Source of the DNA: Pseudomonas muyukensis
GTDB taxonomy: Bacteria; Pseudomonadota; Gammaproteobacteria; Pseudomonadales; Pseudomonadaceae
Assembly: GCF_019139535.1 (NCBI RefSeq)
Contig: NZ_CP077073.1
Coordinates: forward strand, 1-64,000
DNA: 64,000 nt
Reading direction: 5' to 3'
Shown here: piece after piece, positions 7,853-17,548 of the stretch
Layout: every line of letters starts with the position of its first letter
How positions within the stretch are numbered: the stretch's first letter is position 1
Translations under genes and position numbers: made by a program
The notes under the pieces: generated by a model
What the model was told of the DNA's origin: nothing
Seen by the model: only the letters and a program-made list of their open reading frames with translations
Database searches by the model: none

Positions 7853-9747
7853 GGGGCCGATTCCTGGGCAACGGTGGCGGGGGCGAACTCGGGCTTGAGC
7901 CGGCCGTTTTCATCGAGCAGCCAGGCATCCATGACCTGGCGGACCACGGGGGCGGCGACGCCGGAGCCGGACTCGCCGTTCTCGACCATCACCGAGACCA
8001 CGATCTTCGGATCGTCGGCCGGGGCGAAGGCAACGAACAGCGCGTGGTCGCGGTGACGCTCCTGAAGCTTGTTGCGGTCGTACTTCTCGCCCTGCTTGAT
8101 CGCCACCACCTGGGCCGTGCCGCTCTTGCCGGCGATTCGATACGGCGAGCCGATGGCGGCCTTGCGCGCGGTACCGCGGGCGCCGTGCATCACCTGCTCC
8201 ATGCCGTGGGTGACCTTGGCCCAGTCGGACTTGTCGCGCAGGACGATGTTCTCCATCGGGTTGTCGTCCACCGGCGGCTGGCCTTCGATGGTCTTGGCCA
8301 GGTGCGGGCGGTTCCACACCCCTTTGTTGGCGATCAGCGCGGTGGCCTGGGCCAGTTGCAGCGGCGTGGCCTGCATGTAGCCCTGGCCGATGCCGAGGAT
8401 CAGGGTTTCGCCGGGGAACCAGGCCTGGCGACGGGTGGCGCGCTTCCATTCGCGCGACGGCATCAGGCCGGGGGATTCCTCGAACATGTCCAGCGCGACC
8501 TTTTGCCCGATACCGAACTTGTTCATGTAGGTGGACAACCGATCGATACCCATCTTGTGCGCAAGATCGTAGAAATACGTGTCGTTTGACCGCATGATCG
8601 CCACATCGAGGTCTACCCAGCCGTCACCGTAGCGGTTCCAGTTGCGGTACTTGTGGTCGTAGTTGGGCAATTGGTAGTAGCCAGGGTCGAACACCCGGCT
8701 CGAGGCAGTGACCACGCCGCTGTCCAGGCCGGCGATGGCCACCGCCGGCTTGATGGTCGAGCCCGGTGGATACAGGCCGCGCAATACCCGGTTGAACAGC
8801 GGCCGGTCGATCGAGTCACGCAGTTCGGCATAGGCCTTGAAGCTGATGCCGGTGACGAACAGGTTGGGGTCGAAGCTTGGCTGGCTGACCATCGCCAGCA
8901 CCTCACCGGTGCGCGGATCGAGGGCGACCAGGGCGCCACGACGCCCGCCCAGGGCCTGCTCGGCGGCTTCCTGCAGCTTGATGTCCAGGCTCAGGACAAT
9001 GTCCTTGCCCGGTTTCGGGTCGGTGCGCTTGAGCACCCGCAGCACGCGGCCGCGGGCATTGGTCTCGACTTCCTCGTAACCCACCTGGCCATGCAGCTCG
9101 TCTTCGTAGAAGCGCTCGATGCCGGTCTTGCCGATATGGTGGGTACCGCTGTAGTTCACCGTGTCGAGGGTCTTGAGCTCCTTCTCGTTGATCCGCCCCA
9201 CATACCCCACCGAGTGGGCGAAATGCGCGCCCTGGGGGTAATGCCGCACCAGCTGCGCGGCCACTTCCACGCCGGGCAGGCGGAACTGGTTCACGGCGAT
9301 GCGGGCGATCTGCTCCTCGGTCAGCTCGAACAGGATCGGCACCGGCTCGAACGGCCGGCGCCCCTGCTTCATGCGCTTCTCGAACAGGGCGCGGTCATCC
9401 GCGGTAAGCTGCAGCACCTCGACGATCACATCCAGCACGTCCTGCCACTTGCCCGGGTTGCCTGCGCGCTCGCGGGTCATCACCAGGCTGAAGCTTGGCC
9501 GGTTATCCGCCACCACCACGCCGTTGCGGTCGAAGATCAGGCCACGGGTCGGCGGAATCGGCTGCACGTGCACCCGGTTGTTCTCCGACAGCGTCGAGTG
9601 GTAGTCGTACTGGATGACCTGCAGGTAGTACAGCCGGGCGATCAGCACGCAGACGAGCAGCACCACCGCCACGGCGCCCACGACGACGCGGTTGCGCACC
9701 AGGCGGGCGTCTTTCTCGTGGTCCTTGAGGCGGATCTGCTGCGGCAT
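7849..9747 (-). CDS. mrdA: Penicillin-binding protein 2 (elongasome transpeptidase)
   Basis: Class B PBP that cross-links peptidoglycan during elongation with RodA. The 632 residues have one N-terminal transmembrane helix (VVVGAVAVVLLVCVLIARLY, about 22-41), a dimerisation/pedestal domain with the GLIFDRNG motif, and a transpeptidase domain. The latter shows the active serine in YPPGSTIKP, SND (about 388-390) and KSGTA. It starts 17 bases after the rlmH stop, so the set rlmH-mrdA-rodA-mltB-rlpA probably forms one transcript. Confidence 0.97.
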   Translation of the reverse strand: MPQQIRLKDHEKDARLVRNRVVVGAVAVVLLVCVLIARLYYLQVIQYDYHSTLSENNRVHVQPIPPTRGLIFDRNGVVVADNRPSFSLVMTRERAGNPGKWQDVLDVIVEVLQLTADDRALFEKRMKQGRRPFEPVPILFELTEEQIARIAVNQFRLPGVEVAAQLVRHYPQGAHFAHSVGYVGRINEKELKTLDTVNYSGTHHIGKTGIERFYEDELHGQVGYEEVETNARGRVLRVLKRTDPKPGKDIVLSLDIKLQEAAEQALGGRRGALVALDPRTGEVLAMVSQPSFDPNLFVTGISFKAYAELRDSIDRPLFNRVLRGLYPPGSTIKPAVAIAGLDSGVVTASSRVFDPGYYQLPNYDHKYRNWNRYGDGWVDLDVAIMRSNDTYFYDLAHKMGIDRLSTYMNKFGIGQKVALDMFEESPGLMPSREWKRATRRQAWFPGETLILGIGQGYMQATPLQLAQATALIANKGVWNRPHLAKTIEGQPPVDDNPMENIVLRDKSDWAKVTHGMEQVMHGARGTARKAAIGSPYRIAGKSGTAQVVAIKQGEKYDRNKLQERHRDHALFVAFAPADDPKIVVSVMVENGESGSGVAAPVVRQVMDAWLLDENGRLKPEFAPATVAQESAP

Positions 9748-9764
9748 CGGACAGGCTTACAGGT

Positions 9765-10232
9765 TCATTTGTGGTAGGGATGCCCGGACAACACGGTCCA
9801 GGCGCGGTAGATCTGCTCGCCGATGAGTATCCTTACCAACGGGTGCGGCAGTGTCAGCGGCGACAGCGACCAGCGCTGTTCGCTGCGCGCGCAGACTTCC
9901 GGCGCCAGCCCTTCCGGGCCGCCCACCATCAGGTTGACCGTGCGCGCGTCCAGGCGCCAACGGTCCAGCTCGCCCGCCAGTTGCTCGGTGCTCCAGGGCT
10001 TGCCATGGACCTCGAGGGTGACGATGCGTTCCCCGGGCTGCACCTTGCTCAGCATCGCCTCGCCCTCCTGACGGATCAGGCGGGCGACGTCGGCGTTCTT
10101 GCCGCGGGTGTTCAGCGGGATTTCCACCAGCTCCAGCGCAAGCTCCGAGGGCAGGCGCTTGGCATATTCATGCCAGCCTTCCTCGACCCACTTGGGCATG
10201 CGCGAGCCGACCGCGATCAGGCGCAGACGCAT
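9765..10232 (-). CDS. rlmH: 23S rRNA pseudouridine-1915 N3-methyltransferase
   Basis: SPOUT-family methyltransferase that modifies pseudouridine 1915 in helix 69 of 23S rRNA on the assembled 70S ribosome. The 155-residue length is exact for the family. It begins [19 protein letters not shown]. The SAM-binding knot is visible as [14 protein letters not shown], followed by [22 protein letters not shown] and the C-terminal GHPYHK. It sits 9 bp after rsfS, the usual rsfS-rlmH-mrdA order. Confidence 0.97.
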   Translation of the reverse strand: MRLRLIAVGSRMPKWVEEGWHEYAKRLPSELALELVEIPLNTRGKNADVARLIRQEGEAMLSKVQPGERIVTLEVHGKPWSTEQLAGELDRWRLDARTVNLMVGGPEGLAPEVCARSEQRWSLSPLTLPHPLVRILIGEQIYRAWTVLSGHPYHK

Positions 10233-10241
10233 GGCGCGACC

Positions 10242-10670
10242 TTACTCGCGACCTTTGAGCTTGTCGGCATACTCGTGGGCATGCTCCGGGCTGTGGTGCT
10301 TGCCATCGGCCGAACGGCTCTGCTCGGCGCCCAGCCACAGGCGCTCCAGGTCGTAGAACTGGCGCGCGGCGGCGGTCATCATGTGCACGATGACGTCGTT
10401 CAGGTCCAGCAGCACCCAGTCGCTGTCGCCCTTGCCTTCTTCGCCCAGCGGCTGCACGCCCTTGGCCTTGACCGCTTCGCGGACCTTTTCCAGCATCGCG
10501 CTGATCTGGCGGTTGGAAGTACCGGTGGCGATGATCATGTAGTCGGTCAGGCTGTGCTTTTCACGCACGTCGATGACCTGGATGTCCTGGGCCTTGACGT
10601 CTTCCAGCGCGGCCTTGGTCAGCTCGACCAATTCTTCGCCGCTGATGCCATTGATTTTCTGCTTGGTCAT
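10242..10670 (-). CDS. rsfS: Ribosomal silencing factor RsfS
   Basis: Binds ribosomal protein uL14 on the 50S subunit and blocks joining with 30S when nutrients are short. The 142-residue product has the core VIDVREKHSLTDYMIIATG, TSNRQISAM and the signature DWVLLDLNDVIVHMM. The start was placed at MTKQKING (10670); a longer in-frame reading adds twelve residues that are not typical of the family. A charged tail rich in His and Lys (SADGKHHSPEHAHEYADKLK) extends beyond the core. Downstream of nadD, as in most gammaproteobacteria. Confidence 0.95.
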   Translation of the reverse strand: MTKQKINGISGEELVELTKAALEDVKAQDIQVIDVREKHSLTDYMIIATGTSNRQISAMLEKVREAVKAKGVQPLGEEGKGDSDWVLLDLNDVIVHMMTAAARQFYDLERLWLGAEQSRSADGKHHSPEHAHEYADKLKGRE

Positions 10671-10714
10671 ATAAAACTCGTTCAACTCATTGATTGAGGC
10701 GCCCATGGGCGCCG

Positions 10715-11374
10715 TCAGTTGGACGCACGATACAGGTCGTGCGCCTCGATGTAGGCCAGTACTGCGTCCGGCACCAGGAACCGCGCCGACTTGCCGCTGG
10801 CCAGCAGCTGTCGGATCTGCGTGGCGGACACCGCGAGCGGGGTCTGCCAGACGAACGAAATGTGCCCCGCCGGGCCGGACATGGCGGTGGGATCGCTCTG
10901 CGAACGCGCCGCCAGCAAGTTGCGCAGCGCGTCGGGGGGTTCGACATCGGCATCCGGGCGTTGCAGCACCAGGATGTGACAGTGTTGCAGCAGTTCTTCC
11001 CAGCGATGCCAGCTGGGCAGGCCACAGAAGGCGTCCCAGCCCAGCACCAGGAACAACTGGTCATGGGTGTTCAGTTCAGCACGAAGCGACTCGAGGGTGT
11101 CGATGGTGTACGACGGCTTGTCGCGGGCCAGCTCACGATCATCGACACTCAGGCAGCCAACCCCGGCCACCGCGCCGCGCACCATGGCCAGCCGGTCCTG
11201 GGCCGACACCTGCGGCGTGTCGCGGTGCGGCGGCCGCGCGTTGGGCAACAGGCGCAGTTCGTCCAGGCGCATGAACTCGGCCACTTCCAGCGCGCTGCGC
11301 AGGTGACCGATATGCACCGGGTCGAAGGTGCCGCCGAGAATGCCGACGCGGCGGACGGCCACAGGCTCGCTCAA
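10715..11374 (-). CDS. nadD: Nicotinate-nucleotide adenylyltransferase
   Basis: Adenylates nicotinate mononucleotide to deamido-NAD in NAD synthesis. The 219-residue product has the nucleotidyltransferase motif [16 protein letters not shown] with the HIGH box. RPPHRDTP and the C-terminal block of the family ([23 protein letters not shown], read in part) are also present. The best-placed start is a TTG at 11374, one base past the proA stop; a GTG a few codons in would also work. The rare start and tight spacing suggest translation coupled to proA. Confidence 0.93.
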   Translation of the reverse strand: MSEPVAVRRVGILGGTFDPVHIGHLRSALEVAEFMRLDELRLLPNARPPHRDTPQVSAQDRLAMVRGAVAGVGCLSVDDRELARDKPSYTIDTLESLRAELNTHDQLFLVLGWDAFCGLPSWHRWEELLQHCHILVLQRPDADVEPPDALRNLLAARSQSDPTAMSGPAGHISFVWQTPLAVSATQIRQLLASGKSARFLVPDAVLAYIEAHDLYRASN

Positions 11375-11375
11375 C

Positions 11376-12647
11376 TCAGCACGACTCCTGGCCGCGCAAC
11401 TGGCCGTCGCCGATCACCACGTACTTCTCGCAAGTCAGGCCTTCCAGGCCGACCGGGCCACGGGCGTGCAGCTTGTCGGTGGAAATACCGATCTCCGCGC
11501 CCAGGCCGTACTCGAAACCGTCGGCGAAGCAGGTCGGGGTGTTGAGCATCACCGAGGCCGAGTCGACCTCGGCCATGAAGCGCCGGGCCTGGCCCTGGTG
11601 CTCGGTGATGATCGAATCGGTGTGGTGCGAGCCGTAGTGGTTGATGTGCTCGATGGCCTGCTCCAGGCCATCGACGACGCGAATCGACAGGATCGCGTCG
11701 AGGTATTCGGTGTGCCAGTCGTCTTCGCTGGCCGGCGTCGCCGCAATGATCGCCCGGGTGCGCTCGCAACCGCGCAGTTCGACGCCTTTTTCCTGGAAGC
11801 GGCGGGCCATCTCCGGCAGGAAGCGCTCGGCCACGCGCTGGTCGACCAGCAGCGTTTCCATGGCGCCGCAGATGCCATAGCGGTAGGTCTTGGCGTTGAA
11901 GGCGACGCGCCAGGCCTTGTCCAGGTCGGCGTGCGCGTCGACGAAAACGTGGCAGATGCCGTCCAGGTGCTTGATCACCGGCACCCGGGCGTCGCGGCTG
12001 ATGCGCTCGATCAGGCCGCGGCCGCCACGGGGGACGATGACATCGACGAATTCCGGCATGCTGATCAGCGCGCCCACGGCTTCGCGGTCGGTGGTCTCGA
12101 CCACCTGCACCACCGCCGGCGGCAAGCCGGCCTCGGCCAGGCCACGCTGGATGCAGGTGGCGATGGCGCGGTTGGAGTGGATGGCCTCGGAGCCGCCACG
12201 CAGGATGGTGGCGTTGCCCGACTTCAGGCACAGGCTGGCGGCGTCGATGGTCACATTGGGGCGCGACTCGTAGATGATGCCGATCACCCCCAGCGGCACA
12301 CGCATCTTGCCAACCTGGATGCCCGACGGGCGGTAGCTCATGTCGCGGATGGCGCCGACCGGGTCCGCCAGGCTGGCCACCTGGCGCAGGCCGGTGATCA
12401 TGCTGTCGATGCGTGCCGGGGTGAGCGCCAGGCGGTCGAGCAAGGCCGGCTCCAGGCCGTTCTTGCGGCCATTGGCCAGGTCCTGTTCATTGGCTGCGGT
12501 GAGCGCGTCGCGGGCCGCGTCGAGGGCGTCGGCGGCGGCCTGCAGGGCGCGGTTCTTCTGCGCGGTGCTGGCACGGCCGATCACCCGCGAGGCCTCACGG
12601 GCGGCGCGACCCAGGCGGGTCATGTAGTCAAGAACGGACTCGGTCAT
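11376..12647 (-). CDS. proA: Gamma-glutamyl phosphate reductase
   Basis: NADPH-dependent reduction of gamma-glutamyl phosphate to glutamate semialdehyde, the second step of proline synthesis. The product has 423 residues and an aldehyde-dehydrogenase fold. Visible landmarks are [31 protein letters not shown], and the catalytic cysteine in the segment around [16 protein letters not shown]. The start at [13 protein letters not shown] (12647) fits the family; the longer upstream extension does not. Directly followed by nadD with a one-base gap. Confidence 0.96.
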   Translation of the reverse strand: MTESVLDYMTRLGRAAREASRVIGRASTAQKNRALQAAADALDAARDALTAANEQDLANGRKNGLEPALLDRLALTPARIDSMITGLRQVASLADPVGAIRDMSYRPSGIQVGKMRVPLGVIGIIYESRPNVTIDAASLCLKSGNATILRGGSEAIHSNRAIATCIQRGLAEAGLPPAVVQVVETTDREAVGALISMPEFVDVIVPRGGRGLIERISRDARVPVIKHLDGICHVFVDAHADLDKAWRVAFNAKTYRYGICGAMETLLVDQRVAERFLPEMARRFQEKGVELRGCERTRAIIAATPASEDDWHTEYLDAILSIRVVDGLEQAIEHINHYGSHHTDSIITEHQGQARRFMAEVDSASVMLNTPTCFADGFEYGLGAEIGISTDKLHARGPVGLEGLTCEKYVVIGDGQLRGQESC

Positions 12648-12922
12648 GGGTTCGGTGTCTTGGCAAAGGGGAAATCGGCTGATTATAACTGGCGCGCTCC
12701 GGTACGCCCAGCGGCGGGTGGCGGATGGTCGAAAATGAGCGCAGCAATGTGCAGGAAAGATGTAACCAATCTTCGCAGCTTCTACCCCGTTCCCGCATCC
12801 TCCCTCGAAATCCGGGCAGGCATGGGAACGGGCTTGCCCCACGACAGCATCAGCCTGATTCAGCCTCGCTTCAGCCATTCGTTGCTATCATCCCCGCCTT
12901 CACCACCACGAACCCCGCCCGC
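12648..12922. other. Divergent intergenic region between proA and the glycosylase gene
   Basis: A 275-bp gap that must hold the promoters for proA (leftward) and mpg (rightward). An imperfect REP-like inverted pair is visible around 12785-12841 (CCCGTTCCCGCA against ATGGGAACGGGCTTGCCCC). I found no confident -35/-10 pair. Confidence 0.5.
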
Positions 12923-13615
12923 ATGCCCGAACAAGCCCCCTGCCCGGCCCGCGCCCTGCCCGACAGCTTCTTCGACCGCGACGCCCAGACCCTCGCCCGC
13001 GACCTGCTGGGCAAGATCATTCGCCATCGCCATGGCGACCTGTGGCTGGCCGCGCGCATCATCGAGACCGAGGCCTACTACCTCACCGACAAAGGCAGCC
13101 ATGCCTCCCTCGGTTTCACCGAAAAACGCAAGGCGCTGTTCCTCGACGGCGGGCACATCTACATGTATTACGCCCGCGGCGGCGATTCGCTCAATTTCAG
13201 CGCCCACGGCCCCGGCAACGCGGTGCTGATCAAGTCGGCGTTCCCCTGGACCGACGCCCTGTCGGGCGACAACAGCCTGGCGCAGATGCAGTTGAACAAC
13301 CCCGATGCCAGCGGCAACCTGCGCCCGCCCGAGCGCCTGTGCAACGGCCAGACCCTGCTGTGCCGGGCCCTGGGCCTGAAGGTGAGGCAGTGGGACGCCC
13401 AGCGCTTCGACCCCGAGCGGCTGTATGTCGAGGATTGCGCCATCGCCGTGCCACGGGTGATCCAGACCACCCGCCTGGGCATTCCCCACGGCCGCGACGA
13501 ACACCTGCCCTACCGCTTCGTCGATGCCGAGTACGCGCGCTTGTGCACGCGCAACCCCTTGCGCCGCGGCCAGGTCGAAGGCCAGGATTTTTTCATGCTC
13601 GAACAAGGAAACTGA
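12923..13615 (+). CDS. mpg: DNA-3-methyladenine glycosylase (AAG/MPG family)
   Basis: Base-excision repair enzyme that removes alkylated purines such as 3-methyladenine. The 230-residue product is of the mammalian-type MPG fold. It shows LARDLLGKIIRH, the active-site block ARIIETEAYYLTDKGSHAS containing the catalytic glutamate, and the MYYARGGDSLNFSA segment of the DNA-binding face. ATG 12923 was chosen because similarity begins at once (PDSFFDRDAQTLARDLLGK). It ends four bases before the membrane-protein gene, probably a two-gene operon. Confidence 0.92.
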   Translation: MPEQAPCPARALPDSFFDRDAQTLARDLLGKIIRHRHGDLWLAARIIETEAYYLTDKGSHASLGFTEKRKALFLDGGHIYMYYARGGDSLNFSAHGPGNAVLIKSAFPWTDALSGDNSLAQMQLNNPDASGNLRPPERLCNGQTLLCRALGLKVRQWDAQRFDPERLYVEDCAIAVPRVIQTTRLGIPHGRDEHLPYRFVDAEYARLCTRNPLRRGQVEGQDFFMLEQGN

Positions 13616-13618
13616 ACC

Positions 13619-14935
13619 ATGGGCCAATGGCTCGATAGCCTGACCGCCTGGCTTGGCGCTCACCCACAATGGCTCGGCCTGGCGATCTTCGTCATCGCCT
13701 GCGTCGAGTGCCTGGCAATTGCCGGCATCATCGTACCCGGTACCGTGCTGCTGTTCGCCGTCGCCGTGCTGGCCGGCAGCGGTGCCTTCAGCCTCGGCGA
13801 GACCCTGCTGCTGGGCTTCCTCGGCGGCCTGCTGGGCGATGCGATCTCCTACGGCATCGGCAAGTACTTCCACCAGAACATCCGGCGCCTGCCGCTACTG
13901 CGCAGCCACCCGGAGTGGATCGGCAGCGCCGAGGCGTACTTCCAGCGCTACGGCATCGCCAGCCTGCTGGTCGGCCGCTTCATCGGCCCGCTGCGGCCGA
14001 TGCTGCCGATGGTCGCCGGCATGTTCGACATGCCGCTGCCGCGTTTCATCGCCGTAAGCCTGGTGGCCGGCGCCGGCTGGTCGGTGGCCTACCTGCTGCC
14101 GGGCTGGGCCACCGGCGCGGCGATGCGCCTGCCCCTGCCCGAAGGGTTCTGGCTGGACGCAGGGATCGTGGTCGGCACCCTGGCGGTGCTGATCGGCCTG
14201 AGCCTGAGCACCAGCATTCGCGACCAGCGCCATGGCACCCGGCTGATCGCCGCCCTCAGCGGCCTGGCCGTGGCCGCGCTGTTCATCGGCTGGCCGTACC
14301 TGAGCGAGTTCGACCAGGGCGTGATGACCCTGGTCCAGGAACACCGCAGCCAGGTGATCGACGGCACCGTGGTGCTGGTCACCCGCCTGGGGGATTTTCG
14401 CACCCAGTTCTTCCTCGGCGGGCTGCTGACCGGCCTGCTGTTGCTGGCCCGGCAGTGGCGCCATGCGCTGTTCGCCGGCAGCGCGCTGATCGGCACGGCC
14501 CTGGCCAACGGCACGCTCAAGTGGCTGTTCGCCCGCGCCCGGCCCGAGGTGCTGGCCGATCCGCTGACCAGCTACAGCATGCCCAGCGGGCACAGCTCGG
14601 CATCGTTCGCCTTCTTCCTGGTGCTGGCGCTGCTGGCCGGGCGCGGCCAGCCGCCGCGCATGCGTCTGACCTGGGTGCTGCTGGGGTGCATTCCGGCCCT
14701 GGCCATTGCCCTGTCGCGGGTGTACCTGGGGGCGCACTGGCCGACCGATATCCTCGCCGGCGCACTGCTGGCCTGTTGCGTGTGCGCCTTGAGCCTGACC
14801 CTGGTGCAATATCGCCAGCCGCTCAGCGCCCTGTCGCAACGGGTGTGGTGGCTGGTGCTGCCGGCGTGCGTCGCGTTGCTGGCGTTCTTTGCCCTGCACG
14901 CGCTGCCCAAGGCGTTGCTGCGCTACCAGTACTGA
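13619..14935 (+). CDS. DedA-family membrane protein fused to a PAP2 phosphatase
   Basis: Two membrane modules in one 438-residue chain. The N-terminal 200 residues are DedA/VTT: VECLAIAGIIVPGTVLLFAV, GDAISYGIGKYF, and VGRFIGPLRPMLPMVAGMF, with the arginine/proline pattern typical of lipid-carrier transport or scrambling proteins. The C-terminal 200 residues are a PAP2 lipid phosphatase with all three motifs: KWLFARARP, SMPSGHSS and SRVYLGAHWPTD. The combination suggests dephosphorylation and recycling of undecaprenyl pyrophosphate or phosphatidate; this is inferred. Such fusions are known in Pseudomonas. It is followed by a REP pair. Confidence 0.93.
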   Translation: MGQWLDSLTAWLGAHPQWLGLAIFVIACVECLAIAGIIVPGTVLLFAVAVLAGSGAFSLGETLLLGFLGGLLGDAISYGIGKYFHQNIRRLPLLRSHPEWIGSAEAYFQRYGIASLLVGRFIGPLRPMLPMVAGMFDMPLPRFIAVSLVAGAGWSVAYLLPGWATGAAMRLPLPEGFWLDAGIVVGTLAVLIGLSLSTSIRDQRHGTRLIAALSGLAVAALFIGWPYLSEFDQGVMTLVQEHRSQVIDGTVVLVTRLGDFRTQFFLGGLLTGLLLLARQWRHALFAGSALIGTALANGTLKWLFARARPEVLADPLTSYSMPSGHSSASFAFFLVLALLAGRGQPPRMRLTWVLLGCIPALAIALSRVYLGAHWPTDILAGALLACCVCALSLTLVQYRQPLSALSQRVWWLVLPACVALLAFFALHALPKALLRYQY

Positions 14936-14965
14936 TACGGCCTTTTGCAGCACCGCGAATCCCTG

Positions 14966-15085
14966 TAGGAGCGGCCTTGCGTCGCGAAAGGGCTGCACAG
15001 CAGCCCCGGCGATCGCCAATATCGCCAATATCGCCAAAATCCCGGGGCCGCTTCGCGCCCCGTTCGCGACGCAAGGCCGCTCCTA
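14966..15085. repeat. REP pair between convergent genes
   Basis: TAGGAGCGGCCTTGCGTCGC continues to a 23-bp arm (14966-14988), perfectly inverted at 15063-15085. The loop carries the short near-tandem ATCGCCAAT x3 (15012-15038). It lies between the convergent DedA-PAP2 and LON-domain genes. Confidence 0.9.
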
Positions 15086-15107
15086 CCGGGATCGCATGGG
15101 CCGCTGA

Positions 15108-15698
15108 TCAGGCGAACAACTCGCCCTGGATGCGCTCGAGCAACGCCTGGATCGCCTCCAGCTTGAGCTGCGGCGAATCGATCGCCAGCAGGTCGAGCTT
15201 GTCCTCTTCCACGAACGGCAGCAGGTACGCCAGCTGGTTGGCCAGCGACTGGCGCCCATCGACATCGCGGGGCATGTCCAGCGCCTCCACCATCGGGTGC
15301 TCGCCCAAGGCCAGCAGCAACGCCAGCAGGTCGTCGTCATGCTCCACCAGCGGGCTGTCCGCCAGCTCCGACAGCCACTGCACCTGCGCGACCAGCAACT
15401 GGTCCTTCTGCACTTCTGTGCGCTCGACGCGAAACCGCCGCACGCCCTCGACACGAATGCCCAGCAGGCCATTGTCCTGCTGCACGAAATCGCGAATCAG
15501 CGCCTCGCAGCCGAACTCGGCCACCAGCGGCGGCGCCTTGCCCACCTGCTCGCCTTCGAGAATGCACACCACGCCAAAGCCTTCGCCCTGCTTCATGCAG
15601 CGGCCGATCATGTCCAGGTAGCGCGCCTCGAAGATCTGCAAGTCGAGCAGGCAACCGGGAAACAGCACGGTATTGAGGGGAAACAGCGGTAGCGTCAT
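15108..15698 (-). CDS. LON substrate-binding-domain protein
   Basis: A 196-residue stand-alone LAN/LON N-terminal domain (MTLPLFPLNTVLFPGCLLDLQIFEARYLDMI). It matches the peptide-recognition part of Lon protease but has no AAA+ or protease domain. FGVVCILEGEQVGKAPP is also typical of the family. Members are widespread in proteobacteria without an assigned substrate; an adaptor or chaperone role is only inferred. It begins nine bases after the LrgB-family stop, so it may be co-transcribed with the cidA/cidB-like pair. Confidence 0.85.
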   Translation of the reverse strand: MTLPLFPLNTVLFPGCLLDLQIFEARYLDMIGRCMKQGEGFGVVCILEGEQVGKAPPLVAEFGCEALIRDFVQQDNGLLGIRVEGVRRFRVERTEVQKDQLLVAQVQWLSELADSPLVEHDDDLLALLLALGEHPMVEALDMPRDVDGRQSLANQLAYLLPFVEEDKLDLLAIDSPQLKLEAIQALLERIQGELFA

Positions 15699-15707
15699 CT
15701 TTGCTCC

Positions 15708-16424
15708 TCAAGCCACCAGGCTGACCGCCAACGGCAGGAACACCGCCGTGGCCACCCCCATCAGGCTCATCGCCAGCGCGGCGAAGGCGCCGCATTCGTC
15801 ACTTTCCTGCAAGGCCACCGAAGTGCCCACCGCATGGGCGGTCACGCCCAGGGCCATGCCCCGGGCCTCGGCGCTGAGCACGCCGCAGCGGCTGAGCAAC
15901 ACCGGGCCGAAGATCGCCCCGATCACCCCGGTGATCAGCACGAACACCGCCGCCAGGGCCGCCACGCCGCCGATCTGCTCGGCCACCAGCATGGCGATCG
16001 GCGAGGTCACCGACTTCGGCGCCATGGTCATCAGGATCATGTGCTCGGCGCCGAACCACCCGCCCAGCACCAGGCACGCCACGGTGGCGAACAGGCCTCC
16101 GACTACCAGCGTAGTAAATGTCGGCCAGAACAGCTGGCGGATGCGCCGCAGGTTGAGGTACAGCGGCACGGCCAAGGCCACGGTGGCAGGGCCCAGGAGG
16201 ATGTTCATGATCTCGGTGCTCTTGCGGTACTCGGCGTAGTCGATGCCGCAGGCCAGCAGGATGCCGATCACCACCAGCATCGACACCAGCACCGGTTGCA
16301 GGAAGATCCAGCGGGTCTTCTCGAATGCGGCCAATACCAGCTGGTAGGCGGCCAGGGTGATGCCGATGCCGAACAGGGGATGGTGGATGACCGCGTCGAG
16401 CGCGCCGTGCCAGTCGAGGGTCAT
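15708..16424 (-). CDS. LrgB/CidB family membrane protein
   Basis: A 238-residue polytopic inner-membrane protein of the LrgB family, partner of the holin-like CidA/LrgA proteins that modulate murein hydrolase activity and overflow-metabolite transport. Motifs seen are LLGPATVALAVPLY, KSVTSPIAMLVAEQIGG and GTSVALQESDECGAFAALAM. The start overlaps the cidA-like stop by 4 bases. The family is variously described as a pyruvate or glycolate transporter or a lysis modulator; the sequence does not distinguish these. Confidence 0.88.
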   Translation of the reverse strand: MTLDWHGALDAVIHHPLFGIGITLAAYQLVLAAFEKTRWIFLQPVLVSMLVVIGILLACGIDYAEYRKSTEIMNILLGPATVALAVPLYLNLRRIRQLFWPTFTTLVVGGLFATVACLVLGGWFGAEHMILMTMAPKSVTSPIAMLVAEQIGGVAALAAVFVLITGVIGAIFGPVLLSRCGVLSAEARGMALGVTAHAVGTSVALQESDECGAFAALAMSLMGVATAVFLPLAVSLVA

Positions 16425-16783
16425 GGCTGCTCCTCGCGCTTGCCCTGGCGCTGGATGAGCTTTTCCATCAGCACGCCGACGAACACCAGGGTGAGCAGGC
16501 AGGAAATCAGCAGCGCCCCGGCAATGGCCCAGAAGTCGGCGGCGATGTCCCTGGCATAGACCATCACCCCCACCGCTGGCGGCACCAGCAGCAACGGCAG
16601 GTAGCGCAGCAGGCTGCTGGCGGCCTCGTTGAGCGGCTTGCCCACCTCGCCGCGCAGCATCAGGTAGGCCAGCAGCAACAGCAGGCCGATGATCGGCCCG
16701 GGCAGGATGTGCAGGAACAGGTGGTTGATTGCCGTCCCCAGCAACTGGAACAGCACCAGCCAGGTCAAACCACGCAGCAGCAT
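16421..16783 (-). CDS. CidA/LrgA family holin-like protein
   Basis: A 120-residue protein with four predicted transmembrane segments (GLTWLVLFQLLGTAINHLFL, PGPIIGLLLLLAYLML, SLLRYLPLLLVPPAVGVMV, FWAIAGALLISCLLTLVFVG). The family signature PGPIIGLLLLL lies after the first helix. Encoded just upstream of, and overlapping, the LrgB partner, as in most genomes. Transcription probably starts in 16784-16930. Confidence 0.88.
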   Translation of the reverse strand: MLLRGLTWLVLFQLLGTAINHLFLHILPGPIIGLLLLLAYLMLRGEVGKPLNEAASSLLRYLPLLLVPPAVGVMVYARDIAADFWAIAGALLISCLLTLVFVGVLMEKLIQRQGKREEQP

Positions 16784-16934
16784 AAAGACCTCCCTCAGAG
16801 CATGGCGGCCATTATAAGCACGCTAAGCAACTGTCTATAAGGCGATATTCGGCGAAATGCTGGCAACTTGACTGAAGCGATTGGCCGTGCTGATCTTGCA
16901 CACTCGTACCAAATGACCTCATGGAGAAGTCGCG

Positions 16935-17390
16935 ATGCCCTATGTACCCGTTACAGCGCTGTCGCAGTACGTTGGCAAGGAACTGGGACGTTCCGAATGG
17001 CTGAAGATCGACCAGCAACGCATCAACCTGTTCGCCGAGGCCACTGGCGATTTCCAGTTCATCCATGTCGATCCGGTGAAGGCGGCCAAGACCCCGTTCG
17101 GCACCACCATCGCCCATGGTTTCCTTACCTTGTCGCTGATCCCCAAGTTGATGGAAGACATCCTGGTGCTCCCCGAAGGGCTGAAGATGGTGGTCAACTA
17201 TGGGCTGGACAGCGTGCGTTTCATCCAGCCGGTGAAGGTCGACAGCAATGTGCGACTGAAGGTGGACCTGGTCGACGCCACCGAGAAGAAGCCCGGCCAG
17301 TGGCTGCTCAAGGCCACTGCCACCCTCGAGATCGAAGGTGAGGAGAAACCGGCCTATATCGCCGAACCGCTGTCGCTCTGCTTCGTCTGA
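16935..17390 (+). CDS. MaoC family (R)-specific enoyl hydratase-like protein
   Basis: A 151-residue single hot-dog domain. The hydratase motif ATGDFQFIHVDP carries the catalytic aspartate and histidine, and PFGTTIAHGFLTLSLIPKL follows as in PhaJ/MaoC enzymes. It probably hydrates a short- or medium-chain enoyl-CoA. The ATG is preceded by GGAGAAG. It is divergent from the cidA-like gene and is not obviously part of a pathway cluster. Confidence 0.88.
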   Translation: MPYVPVTALSQYVGKELGRSEWLKIDQQRINLFAEATGDFQFIHVDPVKAAKTPFGTTIAHGFLTLSLIPKLMEDILVLPEGLKMVVNYGLDSVRFIQPVKVDSNVRLKVDLVDATEKKPGQWLLKATATLEIEGEEKPAYIAEPLSLCFV

Positions 17391-17548
17391 TCCTGCGCGA
17401 GAGCCCACTGGCTGGCGAAGCGGCACCTGGCACCGGCTACGCCGGTGTTCGCCAGCAAGGCCGGCGCCTACACGGGCCTTCGCGGCCCAATTCACGCCTC
17501 CTGGCATTCTGCGGCATACTCGGCGCATCGTTTTTTGCGGAAGCCGCC

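Noticed and set aside
15012..15038. Short tandem ATCGCCAAT repeats as a CRISPR or iteron array
   Set aside because: Only three 9-bp near-copies without spacers, inside the loop of a REP pair. No cas or rep gene is nearby.
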